Part shown: piece after piece, positions 23,601-36,800 of the stretch | Layout: each line of letters starts with the position of its first letter | Numbering within the stretch: position 1 is the first letter of the stretch | Source of the DNA: Nelumbo lutea | Lineage: Eukaryota; Streptophyta; Magnoliopsida; Proteales; Nelumbonaceae | Direction of reading: 5' to 3' | NCBI GenBank assembly: GCA_022828595.1 | Contig: JAKGHH010000004.1 | Coordinates: 52,316,922-52,380,921, forward strand | DNA: 64,000 nt | Made by a program: the position numbers and the translations under genes | The notes under the pieces: model-generated | Told to the model about the DNA's origin: nothing | The model's database searches: none | The model's input: only the letters and a program-made list of their open reading frames with translations

Positions 23601-26600
23601 GTTCGGCTACCAGACCTGCCGATTAGGGGTGTGGTGAGCTTCACCCGTTTTTTCTATTCTGTTGGAGGGTCATATGACCTCTGTACAACTGTAGGTCATA
23701 CAAACCTGATTGTGTACTGCAACTGCAATGTTCTTTTCTTGGATTCCTACAAGACCGTAGGTTATACAGACAAGGGGGAAGTACTGCCATAGTAGTGTAC
23801 TGCCACAACAGTGTTCAGTCTTTGCTCCCAGTGAAACCGTAGGTCAGAAGGACCTGTTTCTATAATAGCCTTGTACGGAAGTGCTCCTTTGGTTGCTGTT
23901 TTTTTTTTTTTTTAAAACCAGAAATCATGAGTAGTGAAGATTCAGCCTCATCTGGAGTTTCCTCAATGCTGAATGGAATGGGTGGGGGTGACCTATCCTT
24001 TCTTATGGCTGTTGACCCTCTTGATGGTTTAAATTACCTAGAGTGGTCAAGAGGGATCAAGTTATACATCACTGCAAGGGGGAAGATAGGCTATATTAAT
24101 GGGAGGATAAAAGAACCATCCTCCGGGAGTGCTGAATTTGACAGATGGAATCAGGAGAACAATATTGTTATGTCCTGGCTCTTGGTTTCCATGCAACCTC
24201 AAATCAGGAAGAATTTCATGTGGGCTGAAACTGCGAATGAAATTTGGGAACAAGCAAAGTCTACATATTCAGAATTGAGACACTATGCCAAAATTTATCA
24301 ACTGTAGGCAACATCTTCCACTTGTAGACAAGGGGAGAGGTGTTTATCGGTCTATTACTCTGACTTAACATCTGCCTGGAAGGAGTTGGATCACTACCAG
24401 AGTGTGGATTGGAAGTGTGATGAGGATGCTAAGAAGTACAAACAGATTGTCTCCCAGCAAAGGGCGTTTGCATTCTTACATGGTCTGAATCCTATGTATG
24501 AATCTATCAGAGTTCAGATTCTCAGCTCTAAGGATCTCCCTTTTGTTCAGGAAGTCTATGCTCCTGTACAATCTGAAGAAAGCAGGAGAAATTTGATGAA
24601 CAACCCTGATGGGGATGCTGTTGTGTTAGTTGCAAAAGGGGGTGTATCTACTGGTGGGGGGATCTTCTTCCCGGAAAGGAGATCTCCAGAAAAAAACAGA
24701 AGATAAGGAAAAATTGTGGTGCACTCATTGCCAGAAACCCCGACACACCAAAGATACGTGTTGGGATCTTCATGGGAAACCAAAATGGGCTCAAGATCTG
24801 ACTAAGAAGCAAGGTTCAGAGGTGAATAAGAAGTACGGGCAGCAAAATACAAAGAAACATCACATGACCAACATGGCTACTCGGGAGCATCAGCCCACCA
24901 TTTCTACTGTGACTCAGACACATCTCACTGGACCTGACCCGAGGGAGGACATTATGAATTCCTTCCGTGACCATTTAAAGCTCTATGGTAGAGCAATTCG
25001 TCAGATGAATACTCCTCCCTCAACCTCATTTGCATCTACGTCAGGTAACCTTGCCACTGCTTTCCATGTTGTTTCTCACACCCATGACTCTCCATGGATC
25101 ATTGATTCTGGAGCATCAAAACATATGACTGGTACGTCCTCTTACTTTCAAACCTATCACCCTCTTTCTGGAAGAGACAAGGTGAGACTAGCCGATGGAT
25201 CATACTCTTCCATAGCTGGTCAAGGAACTCTCTCTCTTCCTCTTGGCCTTACCCTCTCTGATGTTCTTCATGTTCCAAACTTTCCCATTAATTTGTTCTC
25301 TGTTAGTAGTGTTACTAATTCCTTGAATTGCTCAGTGACTTTTTTCCCTTCTCATTGTGTGATTCAGGATCTGGCCTTGGGGAGGATGATTGGTAGGGGT
25401 CGTATGGTTGATGGACTTTACATGCTGGAGAATAAGGCTGGTCTTCATGTTACAGAGTCTATGAGTCAGTCCTGTAAGAAAAAAGTCTATTTATGGCATT
25501 GTCGTCTTGGTCATTTGTCTTTTGAGTCTTTGAAAGTTGTATTCCCAGAACTGTTTAAGTCAATGTTTGTCTCTGACTTTTCTTGTCAAACGTGTCAGTT
25601 GAGTAAACATTGTAGAACTCATTTTCTTCAAAGACATAGTAAATCTGAATCTCCATTTCACATTGTTCATTCTGATGTGTGGGGTTACTTTACCATCTGA
25701 GAGTGGCTACAAGTATTTCATTACCCTCGTTGATGATTATTTTAGATTTACGTGGGTATACCCGATGCGAACCAGGGAAGAAGTACCAAAAATCATTCAA
25801 GATTTCCAGCGGATGGTCTTCACTCAATTTCAAACTGAAATCCAAAATTTTCAATCAGATAATGCAAAGGAATTTTTTCATAGTGACCTCACGGAATTTT
25901 TTGCTTCGCATGGTTCCCTTCTCCGTAGCTCTTGTGCGCACACACCACAACAAAATGGTGTGGCCGAACGGAAGAACCGACATCTCCTTGAAGTGGCTCG
26001 AAGTTTACTACTTCATATGAATGTTCCCAAACGGTTTTGGCTTGAAGCTGTTCTTTGTTCCACTTACCTTATAAATCGTATGCCCTCTCGTTGGTTAGAG
26101 TACAAAGCCCCACATCAACTTCTCTTTCCTAAGGCTCCCCTTCTTTTTATTCCTCTTCGTGTCTTTAGTTGTCGGTGTTTTGTTCAAAATCTGTCTCCCA
26201 CCCGTGGGAAATTGGACTCTCGTGCTATACCTTGCATATTTCTTGGTTACTCCTTCACTCAAAAGGGCTACCGTGTTTTTGATCCTGTTTCTCGTAAATT
26301 CTATGTCTCCATGGAGGTTTCTTTCTTTGAAGATAAGCCTTTCTATCCTGTTTCTCCTCAGGGGGAGTGTAGACATGAGGAGAAACTAGTTCAGCTTCCC
26401 TCTCTCCTTGACCCTCCACCTTTTCGTGTTTTTTCTCATCGCCGCAAAGGCCAGCCAAATCCAAGAGCTCAAATCCAAGAGTTGTAGATGAAAGAATGGT
26501 AGGATCCATCTAATGGACGCCATAAAGGTTGCGGAATGGGTGGGCGAATTTCAAAAATTTCCTACCTTCTCTCAATTGGGAATCATATTCCCTAAATTTA

Positions 26601-27764
26601 GAATACAATATTCAAGGATCCTACTTGAACCATAATCAAACCAGATCTGTACCAAAAGATAAATGGGAGGAATATACCTGATCCGGAGAAGCAGTCTCTC
26701 CCAAAGTTGGTGTTCACGCCCAAAGGATGCTCCAAGATCCGTTCCTGCTGAAGATGACACAGCTGTGAATGGAACAGAACCAGCAGGGTGCGTCCTACAC
26801 ACTGGATCCTTCACAAGAATCCTTTGGAAGTACTAAACACTGAATCCTTTTCAGTCTTTCTTGCAAGACTGATGTCAAGAACAGATTTCTTGACTTTCTT
26901 TTCCGCAAAGATCTAATCTTGCAATGGCAGATGGCGGCGGCAGGAGGAGATCTCCAAAACGAAAAAGGCTGAACTTCTTTTTCTGTTTTTCTGGAGAGTA
27001 TGAATGAGAGCCCCTCTCAATTCGCAGGAGATATCCTATACCTCTTCAAGGTGGTTCGAAATCTCCTCCTTTCTTCTTGATTAAGAAACCTCCTTTTTAG
27101 GAGTTATCCCAATCCAAATCAGTATTTGGATAGAGGATAATCTTAATCCTTTCTGCAGATAGAGTTAGCTTACTCCTGATCTTATCAGGAGGTTACCAGA
27201 TTCAAATCTAATTTGAATTTGGTCTCTGAGAGTGGATAAGGCTAAGGCCCAATCCTTTTACTAACTTTAATCTCAAATTCGCCCCATGGATGGGTGATCA
27301 TATCAGCCCACCTCGAAATGGGCTTTTGGCCCATTAAGTGTTCAGTGTCTAATTACTTTCCAATCTGCTGCCCAGTTGGGCTTCTTTGTATGGCGTGGGA
27401 CCCAAGCATTGATCTACACACCAGCCACATGGGTTCGGCCCAACCTCTAAAACAAGGCCCAGCCGAATTCACTGAAAAACTCAATGAACCCCTTGAGTCC
27501 ATCATATGGACCCTATGGGCCCAACACTTACATTAAGTGGTCCCTGGGCCAAGCCATCTTATAAAAACCCAGGGACTGTGGGCAGGTGCAAGATTAGCCC
27601 ATCAGGTATTTATCCTCAATGGTCTTACACTTAACCTCTCAGCCCTTAATGATCAAGCACTGCCCGACAAGAGAGGACCTCTCCCTCGGCTGCAAGGAAC
27701 AGTGCCACACTCTCCTCTCACATGGATCCCGGGAATTAAAACCATTTGCAAACAATTCGAAACC

Positions 27765-27815
<51 letters not shown>

Positions 27816-30800
27816 TATTAATTTTGCAAAACAAAATTCCAACGATTGAAATCAACTGCCGGCAGTTTGGTTTCCATCAGAGAGAGTGCATTCCCGATCA
27901 TTACCCTTTGTCCGACAAAGTGGCTGATTCTGTCACTATGATCACCCACTCAGATGAATTCTCAAACTGCCCCAACATACCCAGGTTTTGATCCCCGCTA
28001 AGGATCTCACTGAATGGCATATCAAAGGCAGCCTGATCCAACACCTAGTGAAATGTCATAATCGAGTCTAGGGGTCAGGTGTAACTTTCCAGTTTTGCCC
28101 ATCTATCTCCAAGGTCCAGGGCAATACTGGAAATCTGGTCCGGTTCAAGGATTCAAGTAATCCCATACTGCATGTGCCTCGGGTCTTACCCTGATGGCTG
28201 AGACAGGCCATCCCAACACTTGGTAGCACACCAGTATCAGCCTTGGCAGGATAAATCTCCCCAGACTTATCCAACGGCTGTGAACATTTAAAACTAACAT
28301 GAGTCTATAAATGTCCAGTTTTAGGGTTTTACACAGAATTAAACCAAACAACATGAATCAAACATGCACTTTATTTATTTCCACTAAATAATAAAAGTAC
28401 ATCAAATCAGATTGAAGCTAAGGGCATACAAAACTGTCTAACAGTAGAGAATCTGGAAGCTGTACCTCTAGTGCCACCAGACTCCTCGAGGGAGGATCAT
28501 ACTCACTCAGGTATTTTAGCTCCCAATGATGCCTTTGAATCTATTGAAAATGATTCCTCTACTGCTAATGATCTTGACCGTCCTATTGCTCACAGGAAGG
28601 GTGTTAGATTGTGCACCACAAAACATCCCATTTCCAACTTTGTCTCCTAAGAGAACATTTCACCCTCATTCCGTGCATTCCTTACCTCTATTGACAGTGT
28701 CCCTATTCCTAAGAATGTGGCAGAAGCTCTTTCAGTTCCTGAATGGACAAATGCCATGAGGGAAGAAGTTAACGCCCTTCACAAAAATGGCACATGGGAA
28801 CTTGTTGATTTTCCTAAGGGAAAGGTTCCAGTTGGATGTAAATGGGTGTTCACAGTCAAGCATAAGGCTGATGGAACAGTGGAAAGGTATAAAGCTCGCT
28901 TAGTGGCAAAGGGATTTACTCAAGTGAGTGTATGGAGTTGATTATGTAGAAACTTTTGCCCCTGTTGCCAAGATGAATTCCATTAGAGTCATTTTCTCTC
29001 TTGCAGCCAATCTGGATTGGGTTTTACACCAGCTAGACATCAAGAATGCATTCTTGAATGGTGACCTTGAAGAGGAAGTGTACATGATTCAATGTCCTGG
29101 GTTTCTAGCCCAAGGCAATGAACAGAAAGTGTGCAAGTTGAAGAAGTCCTTATACGGGCTGAAACAATCACCAAGAGCTTGGTTCAGTAGATTCCATGTG
29201 GCAGTTCAGCAGAAAGGATACAGGCAATGTCAATCAGATCACACACTGTTCGTGAAAAAAGGAGAAGGTAAAATTGCTGCTCTAATTGTTTATGTGGATG
29301 ACATAATTGTTACTGGTGATTGGGAGGATGAAATTCAGAAATTGAAAATTTTCCTTGCAACTCAGTTTGAAGTAAAGGATCTAGGACCTGGCAGATACTT
29401 CATTGGAATTGAAGTTGCCCGATCAAAGAATGGTATCTTCATTTCTCAAAGGAAATATGTCCTAGATTTACTTCAGGACACTAGAAAGATGGGGGTGAAG
29501 CCAGTTGACTCTCCCATCGACCCCAACCATAAATTAGGTGACAACTGTGGTGAGTCACTCAAGAATGTGAAACAGTTTCAGAGGCTTGTAGGGAGATTGT
29601 TATACCTTTCTATGACTTGCCCAGGCATTGCATATGCTGTTGGCGTCCTCAGTCAATTCATGCATGCTCCTAGGTCTTCTCATCTTGAAGCAGTAGAGAG
29701 AATCCTTCGATATTTGAAGAAGTATTTGGGTACTGGTTTGTTGTTTCAAAAGCACGGACATTTGAAAGTTGAGGTTTATACAGATGCAGATTGGGCTGGA
29801 TCCCAAAGTGACAGAAAGTCTACTAGTGGCTACTGCACCTTTATAGGAGGGAACCTTGTTACATGGAGGAGTAAAAAGCAAAATGTGGTAGCTAGATCTA
29901 GTGCTGAAGTTGAATATCGTGCTATGGTCCACGGGGTTGCTGAAGGCATGTGGATAAAGAATTTGTTGGGGGAGTTGGGTTTCCCAGTGACCAAACCTAT
30001 AACTCTATTTTGTGATAACAAAACAGCTATTAGCATTGCTGCCAATCCGGTGCTACATGATAGAACAAAATACATCGAAGTTGAGAAGCATTTTATCAGA
30101 GAGAAAGTTATCACAGGCGAAGTGTGTACCCCCTATGTCACTTCTGAGAACCAGCTTGCAGACATCTTTACAAAGGGTTTAAACCTTTCCAGACATCATG
30201 ATCTTTGTGACAAGTTGGGCATGATTGATATCTATGCTCCAACTTGAGGGGGAGTGTTGTCAGTTGTTTATGTATTCAGGTTTAGTACCATAAGGGTATT
30301 GTTGTAATTTTTCCTTTGTTTACATTGTTCGGCTGTACTAGTATAAATAATAATAGATCATTCTTTCACCCCCTAAGTTCAGAAGGGGCTTTCAGTCCTC
30401 TCGGCTCTCCTCTCCTCTCTCCCTCTCTTCTCTCCTCTTGTCTCTTCAGTTGCTCTTGCTCTTGCTCAACAAGGATCAAAACCATAGGGGTGCGTCAGAG
30501 TCACAGTAGTAGAGGACTGAGTCTCCTGAGAGGCCATGTTTGCTGCATTGGACTTCCTTGGACCTTGTTGTCCTTGCTTCTTATTCTGATATGAACTCTG
30601 TTTCTTGTTCAACTCCTGAGCCCACTTCGGCTTCCCATGAAGTTTCCTAGCAAGTATCACGTGTGTGCCAAGGCTTCTGCCAATGAGTACACCATAGTTT
30701 GTCCTTATCGTCCACCCTTTTTTGAGAGTCTTCCTACTTAAAGGAATTTCCCCTACCTGTAATAATATTCCCTTTTGCTGCCAAAGCAACTGAATCCCCT

Positions 30801-33800
30801 TCAGAACTATTCATCAAGTTTCTTTTGCTTTCCTCTGACTGTATTAGGCAATATTCCTCTTGGACAGATGGGAGATCCTTGCTTCCTAGGATTTGTACCC
30901 TAATGGATTCATAAATAGGATTTAAACCTATAAGGAAGGCAAAAGCTCTCTGCTGTGAAACAAGTGCCTTGTAAGCTTTCGCATCTTCATCACACTTCTA
31001 GTTCACATTCTAGTAATGCCGTAATGGTCCAACTCCTTTTAGATGGAAGTCAAGTCCGAGTAGTGCATGGAGAGGCTTCTCTCCCGCTGTTTACAAGTGG
31101 ATGACTCTGCTTGTAACTGGTAAATCTTTGCATAGTGACGCAGTTCAGAGTATGTTGACTTTGCTTGTTCCTAGATCTCATAAACCATTTCAGCCCACAT
31201 AAAATTTCTTCTCACTTCAGGTTGCATAGACACTAGGAGCCATGACATTATCTTGCTGTTTTCTTGGTTCCACTTGACATGCTCTGCATTCCTGGAATTG
31301 GGTTCTTTAATTTTCCCATTTATGTACCCTATTTTCCTCTCGTACAGTCTGATCCCCTTTGACCATTCTAGATAATTAAGTCCATCCAGAGGTATAACAG
31401 CGATAGGGAAGGATAAATCTATACCCCCACTCATCCCATTCTGCATTGAGGAAATGCCAGATGTGGCAGAGTGTTCAATACTCATGATGGCTGCTTCAGA
31501 TCACTCCTAAATAGCCACAAGACTAAAGGGCAGAGCAGTCCAACACTACAACAGATTTATTATTATTATTATTTTTCACAGTCCACAGTATCTCCCTTTC
31601 TCACAATGTACTGCTGCTGGGAGTAATAAAAAACTGCACTAAGAAACTGAGAAACTCCAAACTTTTGGACCCAACGAAGCCCTACAACATTCAGATATTA
31701 TCCTACTGCTGTTGCAGTACACACAGGTCATCATAGACCTACAATCTCATCACATGGTTTCTTTACAGCACACACAGGTCATCATCGACCTACAAACATA
31801 TCACAAGGATCACATGATCCACACAGAGGGGAAACTACAGGTGCTGATCACAACCAAGAAATATCACAAGGATCACATCAGTCAGTCGAACCTGTTACAG
31901 GTTCTGTCTTGGTACACAACCAAGAAATAAAGAAAAAAAGGAAGAAAAAAGCTTCTCAGATCAGTCCGGTGCTGTTCTCTTGGTTCTCCAAAAAAAAGAA
32001 AAAAAAATAAAAGAGCTGATGAGGAAGGAAAAACTTGATCAATCTCCCTTTCACTCTGATACCATATTAAACGGAGAAGATAGAGGCTGAAGAGAGAAGA
32101 GGGAAGAGAGAGGAGAGAAGAGAGTTGAGAGCCAAAAAGGTCAAGCTGGCGGCACCAACTCTCATATTTATATTAGGGCGATCATAGTATAATCAGGAAA
32201 TTACAATAGTACCCCTATGGTACTAATACTGACATAACACATACATAAACAACCTTTTAACACAATTAATAAAAGTTTGGGGCTGGAGAGAGTTCGATTT
32301 TCTCCTCTCCTTCTCCTTTGTTTTTCTTCTCTGTTCTTCCTCTCCTACTCTCGTACTTTTATCTTTCTTCCTGTATTTTCTGATTAAAGGAAGAAATAAG
32401 TGCTGGTTATTTTTCTTCACAAGATATTATCAAAGTTACTGTAGTGTAGCTTAATAAACCATTGGTCTCTTGAAGTTATTATCATTTATGTAGTTTCTCA
32501 TTCTTTTTGTTTTCTTTTCTTTGGTTTCTGGACCAGGTTGATGACAAAAAAACTGTCGGACCAGAGGCTTTTGCACGAATTGCTCCTGCTTGTGCTGCTG
32601 TAGCGGATATAATTACAGTGCACAATCTTTTTGAGGCACTCACAAGCTCTTCAGGTGGCCAGCTTCATTTTTTCATATATAACAAGTACCTTGGAAGCCT
32701 TGACAAGTATGCTTTAGCTCTTGAGTTGCACCTATTGTGCAAAATGAAGTTCTTTTTAATCAGATTGTACTGTTATAATCATGTTAGTAGTGTTTTCTAC
32801 ATTTTTTTATCGGTAGTGTTTTCTACTATGTTCTTTTATATTCATCTCTGTCCTATATATTTTAGGTCATGCTTATTTCTAAAGACACATGCCATGACAA
32901 TTGGCATATGTTCTATCTCAGTTTTGCCCAATTCAGTTGAAGTTAGTTTACATGAGATGTATATTGATAAATCTGGGGGCAACTTGCTTCTGCTTGGAGC
33001 AAAATCCCCTCTTAGTTTCATTTTTTTTTTATAGACCACATGCCTATAGGAATACAAGGCTCTCTCACTATTCAGCAGATATTCCCTTACCATCTGTAAG
33101 TTCCCTTCAATGAGCAGCTTGCTCAAATTTATTTCACTAGCATACTGTACTACTTGTAACACAGCCATTAACTCTGCTATTAGGGACTCACCAACACCAA
33201 TGAGGTCCTTCCATTACTTGTCCCTTCTCATCTCTAATTACTCCTTTGATTCCTGATGGTCCTAGGTTTTTCTTTTTTCATACTAAATTAGAATTCGTTG
33301 AAAATAAAAAAGAAATTACAAGGGGAAGGTGATTAGGAATCACCCAAGAGAGAAAAGGAAAATCCCAACATCAAAATCAATACTCCATCAACCTACATGA
33401 AAGCGCAAACAGGGTGAAACAACAATACTCAACAGCACTACAAAAGGCAAATCCAATAGACTCAAAAACAAAATTATTCCTCAAGATCCTCTTCCAAACC
33501 TTCTCCCTTGACCCACATTTCCCTTCCTTTTTTTTGAAGGATAAATTATTTTTTTTAAAGAAAAAAGAATAAATACATCAGAAAGGTGATAAGGCATCAC
33601 CAGGAGAAGAACAGCCACAAGGCCCCCAAAAAGACCCGCTAACTGCTGTTATTGATCAAAAAAAAAAAAAAAAGACCCGCTAACCTCTCAATTTACAAAC
33701 ATGAGGTTACCCCACCCATTCCAAGCAAAGATCAAGGCAAAGCCCCAAATAAACCCAATAATACATAGACCACCAACCCAACAGCTGGCTAGAAGCAGAA

Positions 33801-36800
33801 ACCCCTCCTCGCAGCCCAACCAAGTCTTCAGTCTTCATCTGTGAGTGAATCTTCTTGGGTTGAAAAGTCCTCATCCCATGATTTGTTTCCTTCCTAACAG
33901 GTTTTCTTCAACTTCTATTCCTTTCTTTTTCTTTCGAATTCCTCAAAATCCCTTCTGGCACCTCTCCTTGCTTCTTTTCTTGAATTATTTAAAAGCTTTT
34001 CTAGAAATTGCTTCTCTACCAAAGAAAAATAACCCCAAAGCTTTACCAGCCTCAACATCTCTATCTGCAAGCCTCTTCACATCCAGGCTGCCTTCAGAGT
34101 CTACCTCTGGGACTGCAATTAGATTGCCATCTCTCTTTGAGACTTCGCAATCCTCCTTATCCTTTTTCTTTTTTCTTGAATTCTTCCAACCTCTCAAACT
34201 CTGCTTTGTGAATACTCACCACAGAAACATTAAGATTGTCAACACCATCCCCACCAAGAATCTTCTGGTTAATGACTTTCTTGCTTGCTCCTCTTCTTCT
34301 ATACACCCTTTTATGTTACTGCAAGGACCAGTTCTGATCAAGCCCTTCGTAGCATGCACCAGATGGGATTTACTAGCACCCCTAAGTTTCTTTGCATCCA
34401 CTACTCCATCTAAGACCATGGGAACTGGATAAACCTTATTTCTACCCAAATCAACTCCAATCTTACCCACTATCACTTCTTCAACTATCAAAATTTTTTT
34501 GTCTAACTTCTTTGAGAAATCACACAATCCTCCTCAACACCAATATGACCAGGCTCATAAATGTCATTAGATGCTTCCAAAACTTGTGGTACCACTGCTT
34601 GAGAAGAAGTCAATGTTGCTTTATGTTGAGTGGGCCGACTTGTGTTTAGTTTATTTTCTTTTAAATTAAGATGTTGTTGGGCCTTGGGCCCATTAGTTTT
34701 TATTTTTTAAAGAGCTGTAATTACTTAGTTTGAGTTGCTGCCCTACTAAGGGCATCCTTGTAATATCTCATACTTAAGATAATTATAAATAGAATGAGGG
34801 GCTGGCGGCTAGGGTTAAGTAAATCTATCCTAGTCGACCTTCTTCTCTTTTCTCCCCTTTCCTCTCTTGCTGAAATCCCCAACTTACTACTCTTCGTTTC
34901 ACAAGAAGCTTGGCTGAAATCAGCATATAAGGTTTTCTACTTGGTATCAGAGCAGGTTGAAGGTTCTTGAAGAGATTTATTCCTGCAGTCCTAGATCGGC
35001 CGACTGCATGGAGTTTTAAGAGGTTGATCGAAGCTTTCAGGTAAGCCCAGTTTTTGGATTTTCTTGTTGGATCTGTATGCCTTGTAGCTGGTCTAGGGTT
35101 TCTCATCAGAATCAGGAAAAACTAGAGAAAGGGGAAGAGTCCTGATTTTGTTGGACTCTTTAATTTTGACCTAGGTAGTGGTGCCCTATTTTTCTAGGGT
35201 TCCTCTGGGTTTTTTGTAAGGGGCGATTCAAGTTCCATGTGGTTTGGAGGCCTCTAGAGAGGGCAGTTGCTTCTTCTCTCTCTTCTTCCACCGAAAAGGA
35301 ATCTTTCGTGGGAAGAAAGTCCAGGACACCAAAGGAGTGTCGTCGGTTCCAGAAGGTATTCTGTTTATTCTTGTTGCATTTTTTAGTTGTTTTTTGGACC
35401 TCTTTGAGACACATGGAGGGACATAGAGTTGAATATAAGCCCGGGAATGAAATGAGACTAGTGAGAGGAGGTGCTGGAAACCCCTTCGAAGCCGGAACCA
35501 TTACTACAGTTAGGTTGGATGGTACAAATTACTTAGAATGGTCCCAATCTGCAAAGATGGCCATTGGGGCTCGTGGAAAACTGGGGTATATTACTGGTGA
35601 AGAGGTAAAACCCGAAACTGGCAACTCCCGGTGGGTGCAAGAAAATTATATGGTAATGACATTGTTGTGTAATTCTATGTTGCCACATATAAGTAAAAAC
35701 TTTTTATGGGCAAACACTGCTAAGGAGATATGGGATGGGGTTGTAGAGACCTATTCACAGAAGAAGAATGTTGCTAGGGCTTATCAACTGAGAAATCAGA
35801 TTATTGCTACTAGGCAGGGAGATAGATCTGTTGCAGCTTATTTTTCAGTCCTTAAGGTCCTATGGCAGGAGATTGACCATCTAGAGACCTTTGCTTGGGA
35901 AACCACCAAGGATGCAGCTACCTATCAAAAACACTTAGAGAAGTACAGGGTGTTCGAAATTCCTTGCTAGCCTTAACCCTGAGTATGACATTGCACGACA
36001 ACATCTTCTTTCCAGGGATAGTGTCACTCTCTCCCAAGCATATGCATTCGTCTCAGGAGAGGAGTGCAAGAGGGATGTAATGATGAAGAATCTCATGTCT
36101 GATCAGTCTGCTATGGTAAGTGCTGTGAAACCTAAACAGAATGGCAATGAGAACAAGAAGGAAGACAAAAGGGACTTAGTCTGTGACTACTGTAAGAAAC
36201 CAAAGCATACAAGAGATACTTGCTGGAAGCTTCACCCACATCTTGTGCCGACCAGATTGAAGAATAAGAGAGGAAATGCACATATGGCAGTTACTGGTGA
36301 CACTCCGACCCCCCTACTACAACTGCCTTGGAGTCTGTTGCAGCTGCTGCAGTAAGGTTCGAGCTTGAGAGGTTTGGGTTACTTCTGAATCAGAGGGATA
36401 CAGCTAGTTCCAATTCAGCCGCAACCGGACAACAAGGTACAGGTAGCACATGTGGAACTCACTCTACCTCCCTTGCCCACACAGGTAGTCCACATGTCAC
36501 TGCAAACTATGTTTCTGCTTTAGGTAAGGAGAGATCTCCTTGGATTATAGACTTTGGAGCCTCAGAGCACATGACCCATTGTTCCACCATTTTCTCCTCT
36601 TACCAGCTCAGTTCTGGTAGAGATAGGGTATTCACAGCTGATGGATCCCATGTTCCTATTGCTAGGAAGGGATTTGTCAAGATTAATGATTCCATTTGTT
36701 TACCCTCTGTCCTCCACGTTCCTAGATTGAGCACCAACTTATTATCTGTTAGTAGTTTGACTAAGAATCTGAACTGCTCAGTAATTTTTCTTCCTGGACA

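Larger units (their letters stand above)
23927..30247 (+). pseudogene. Copia-C gag-pol, broken
   Basis: Gag starts at 23927 (MSSEDSASSGVSSMLNGMGG) and has an in-frame TAG at 24305. Frame changes near 24650 (after a G run) and near 25690. Zinc knuckle CTHCQKPRHTKDTC (about 24719), protease WIIDSGASKHMTG (about 25097), GAG-pre-integrase LWHCRLGHLSF, integrase core to 26482. Repeat D then interrupts to 28443. Reverse transcriptase resumes about 28717, has a 4-bp insertion near 28925, and continues 28928-30247 with YVDDIIVTG, SLYGLKQSPRAWF and RNase H (DADWAGS, SSAEVEYRAM) to the terminal DKLGMIDIYAPT. A further stop lies near 28649. Not translatable as one polyprotein. Confidence 0.92.
22934..30471 (+). 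mobile_element. Copia-C, Ty1/copia element with intact ends
   Basis: LTRs 22934-23150 and 30255-30471 are both 217 bp (TGTTGTCAG...CTCAACA) and differ at five sites, about 2.3%. A perfect 5-bp target repeat AGGAT lies at 22929-22933 and 30472-30476. Primer site TGGTATCAGAGCA at 23151, purine tract CTTGAGGGGGAG at 30243. Leader 23163-23926. It sits in Copia-B gag/protease and was itself hit by repeat D (26483-28443). Without D it is about 5.58 kb, a normal copia size. Confidence 0.95.
22273..32262 (-). mobile_element. Copia-B, internally deleted copia element (minus strand)
   Basis: Own sequence is 22273-22933 plus 30472-32262, only about 2.45 kb. The LTRs are 32069-32262 (5') and 22273-22478 (3'), about 6% different by eye. 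The primer site TGGTATCAGAGTG reads on minus at 32064-32052, and the purine tract CTTGAGGGGGAG lies next to the 3' LTR. It keeps gag and the protease start, then jumps to the last residues of RNase H. It inserted into the Copia-A 3' LTR and was later hit by Copia-C. An exact target duplication was not resolved. Confidence 0.85.
16525..32419 (+). mobile_element. Copia-A, old Ty1/copia element, outermost of the intron 3 nest
   Basis: Own sequence is 16525-22272 plus 32263-32419. The middle of its 3' LTR is split by Copia-B. The 5' LTR is 16525-16853, the primer site TGGTATTAGAGCA follows at 16854 (one change from the tRNA-Met type TGGTATCAGAGCA), and the purine tract CTTGAGGGCGAG lies before the 3' LTR at 22090. 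The two LTRs differ at well over a tenth of positions by eye, so this is the oldest element of the nest. No exact 5-bp target repeat survives (ataca and caaga flank it). Confidence 0.85.

Noticed and set aside
27537..27991. ORFs rich in Ile/Tyr repeats
   Set aside because: Translation of the (AT)n microsatellite in repeat D.
32507..33034. 175-codon ORF as a separate gene
   Set aside because: It is exon 4 plus intron read-through.
33845..34432. 195-codon plus ORF
   Set aside because: Ser/Phe/Leu-rich shadow of the Lys/Glu-rich minus frames of retroposon X.
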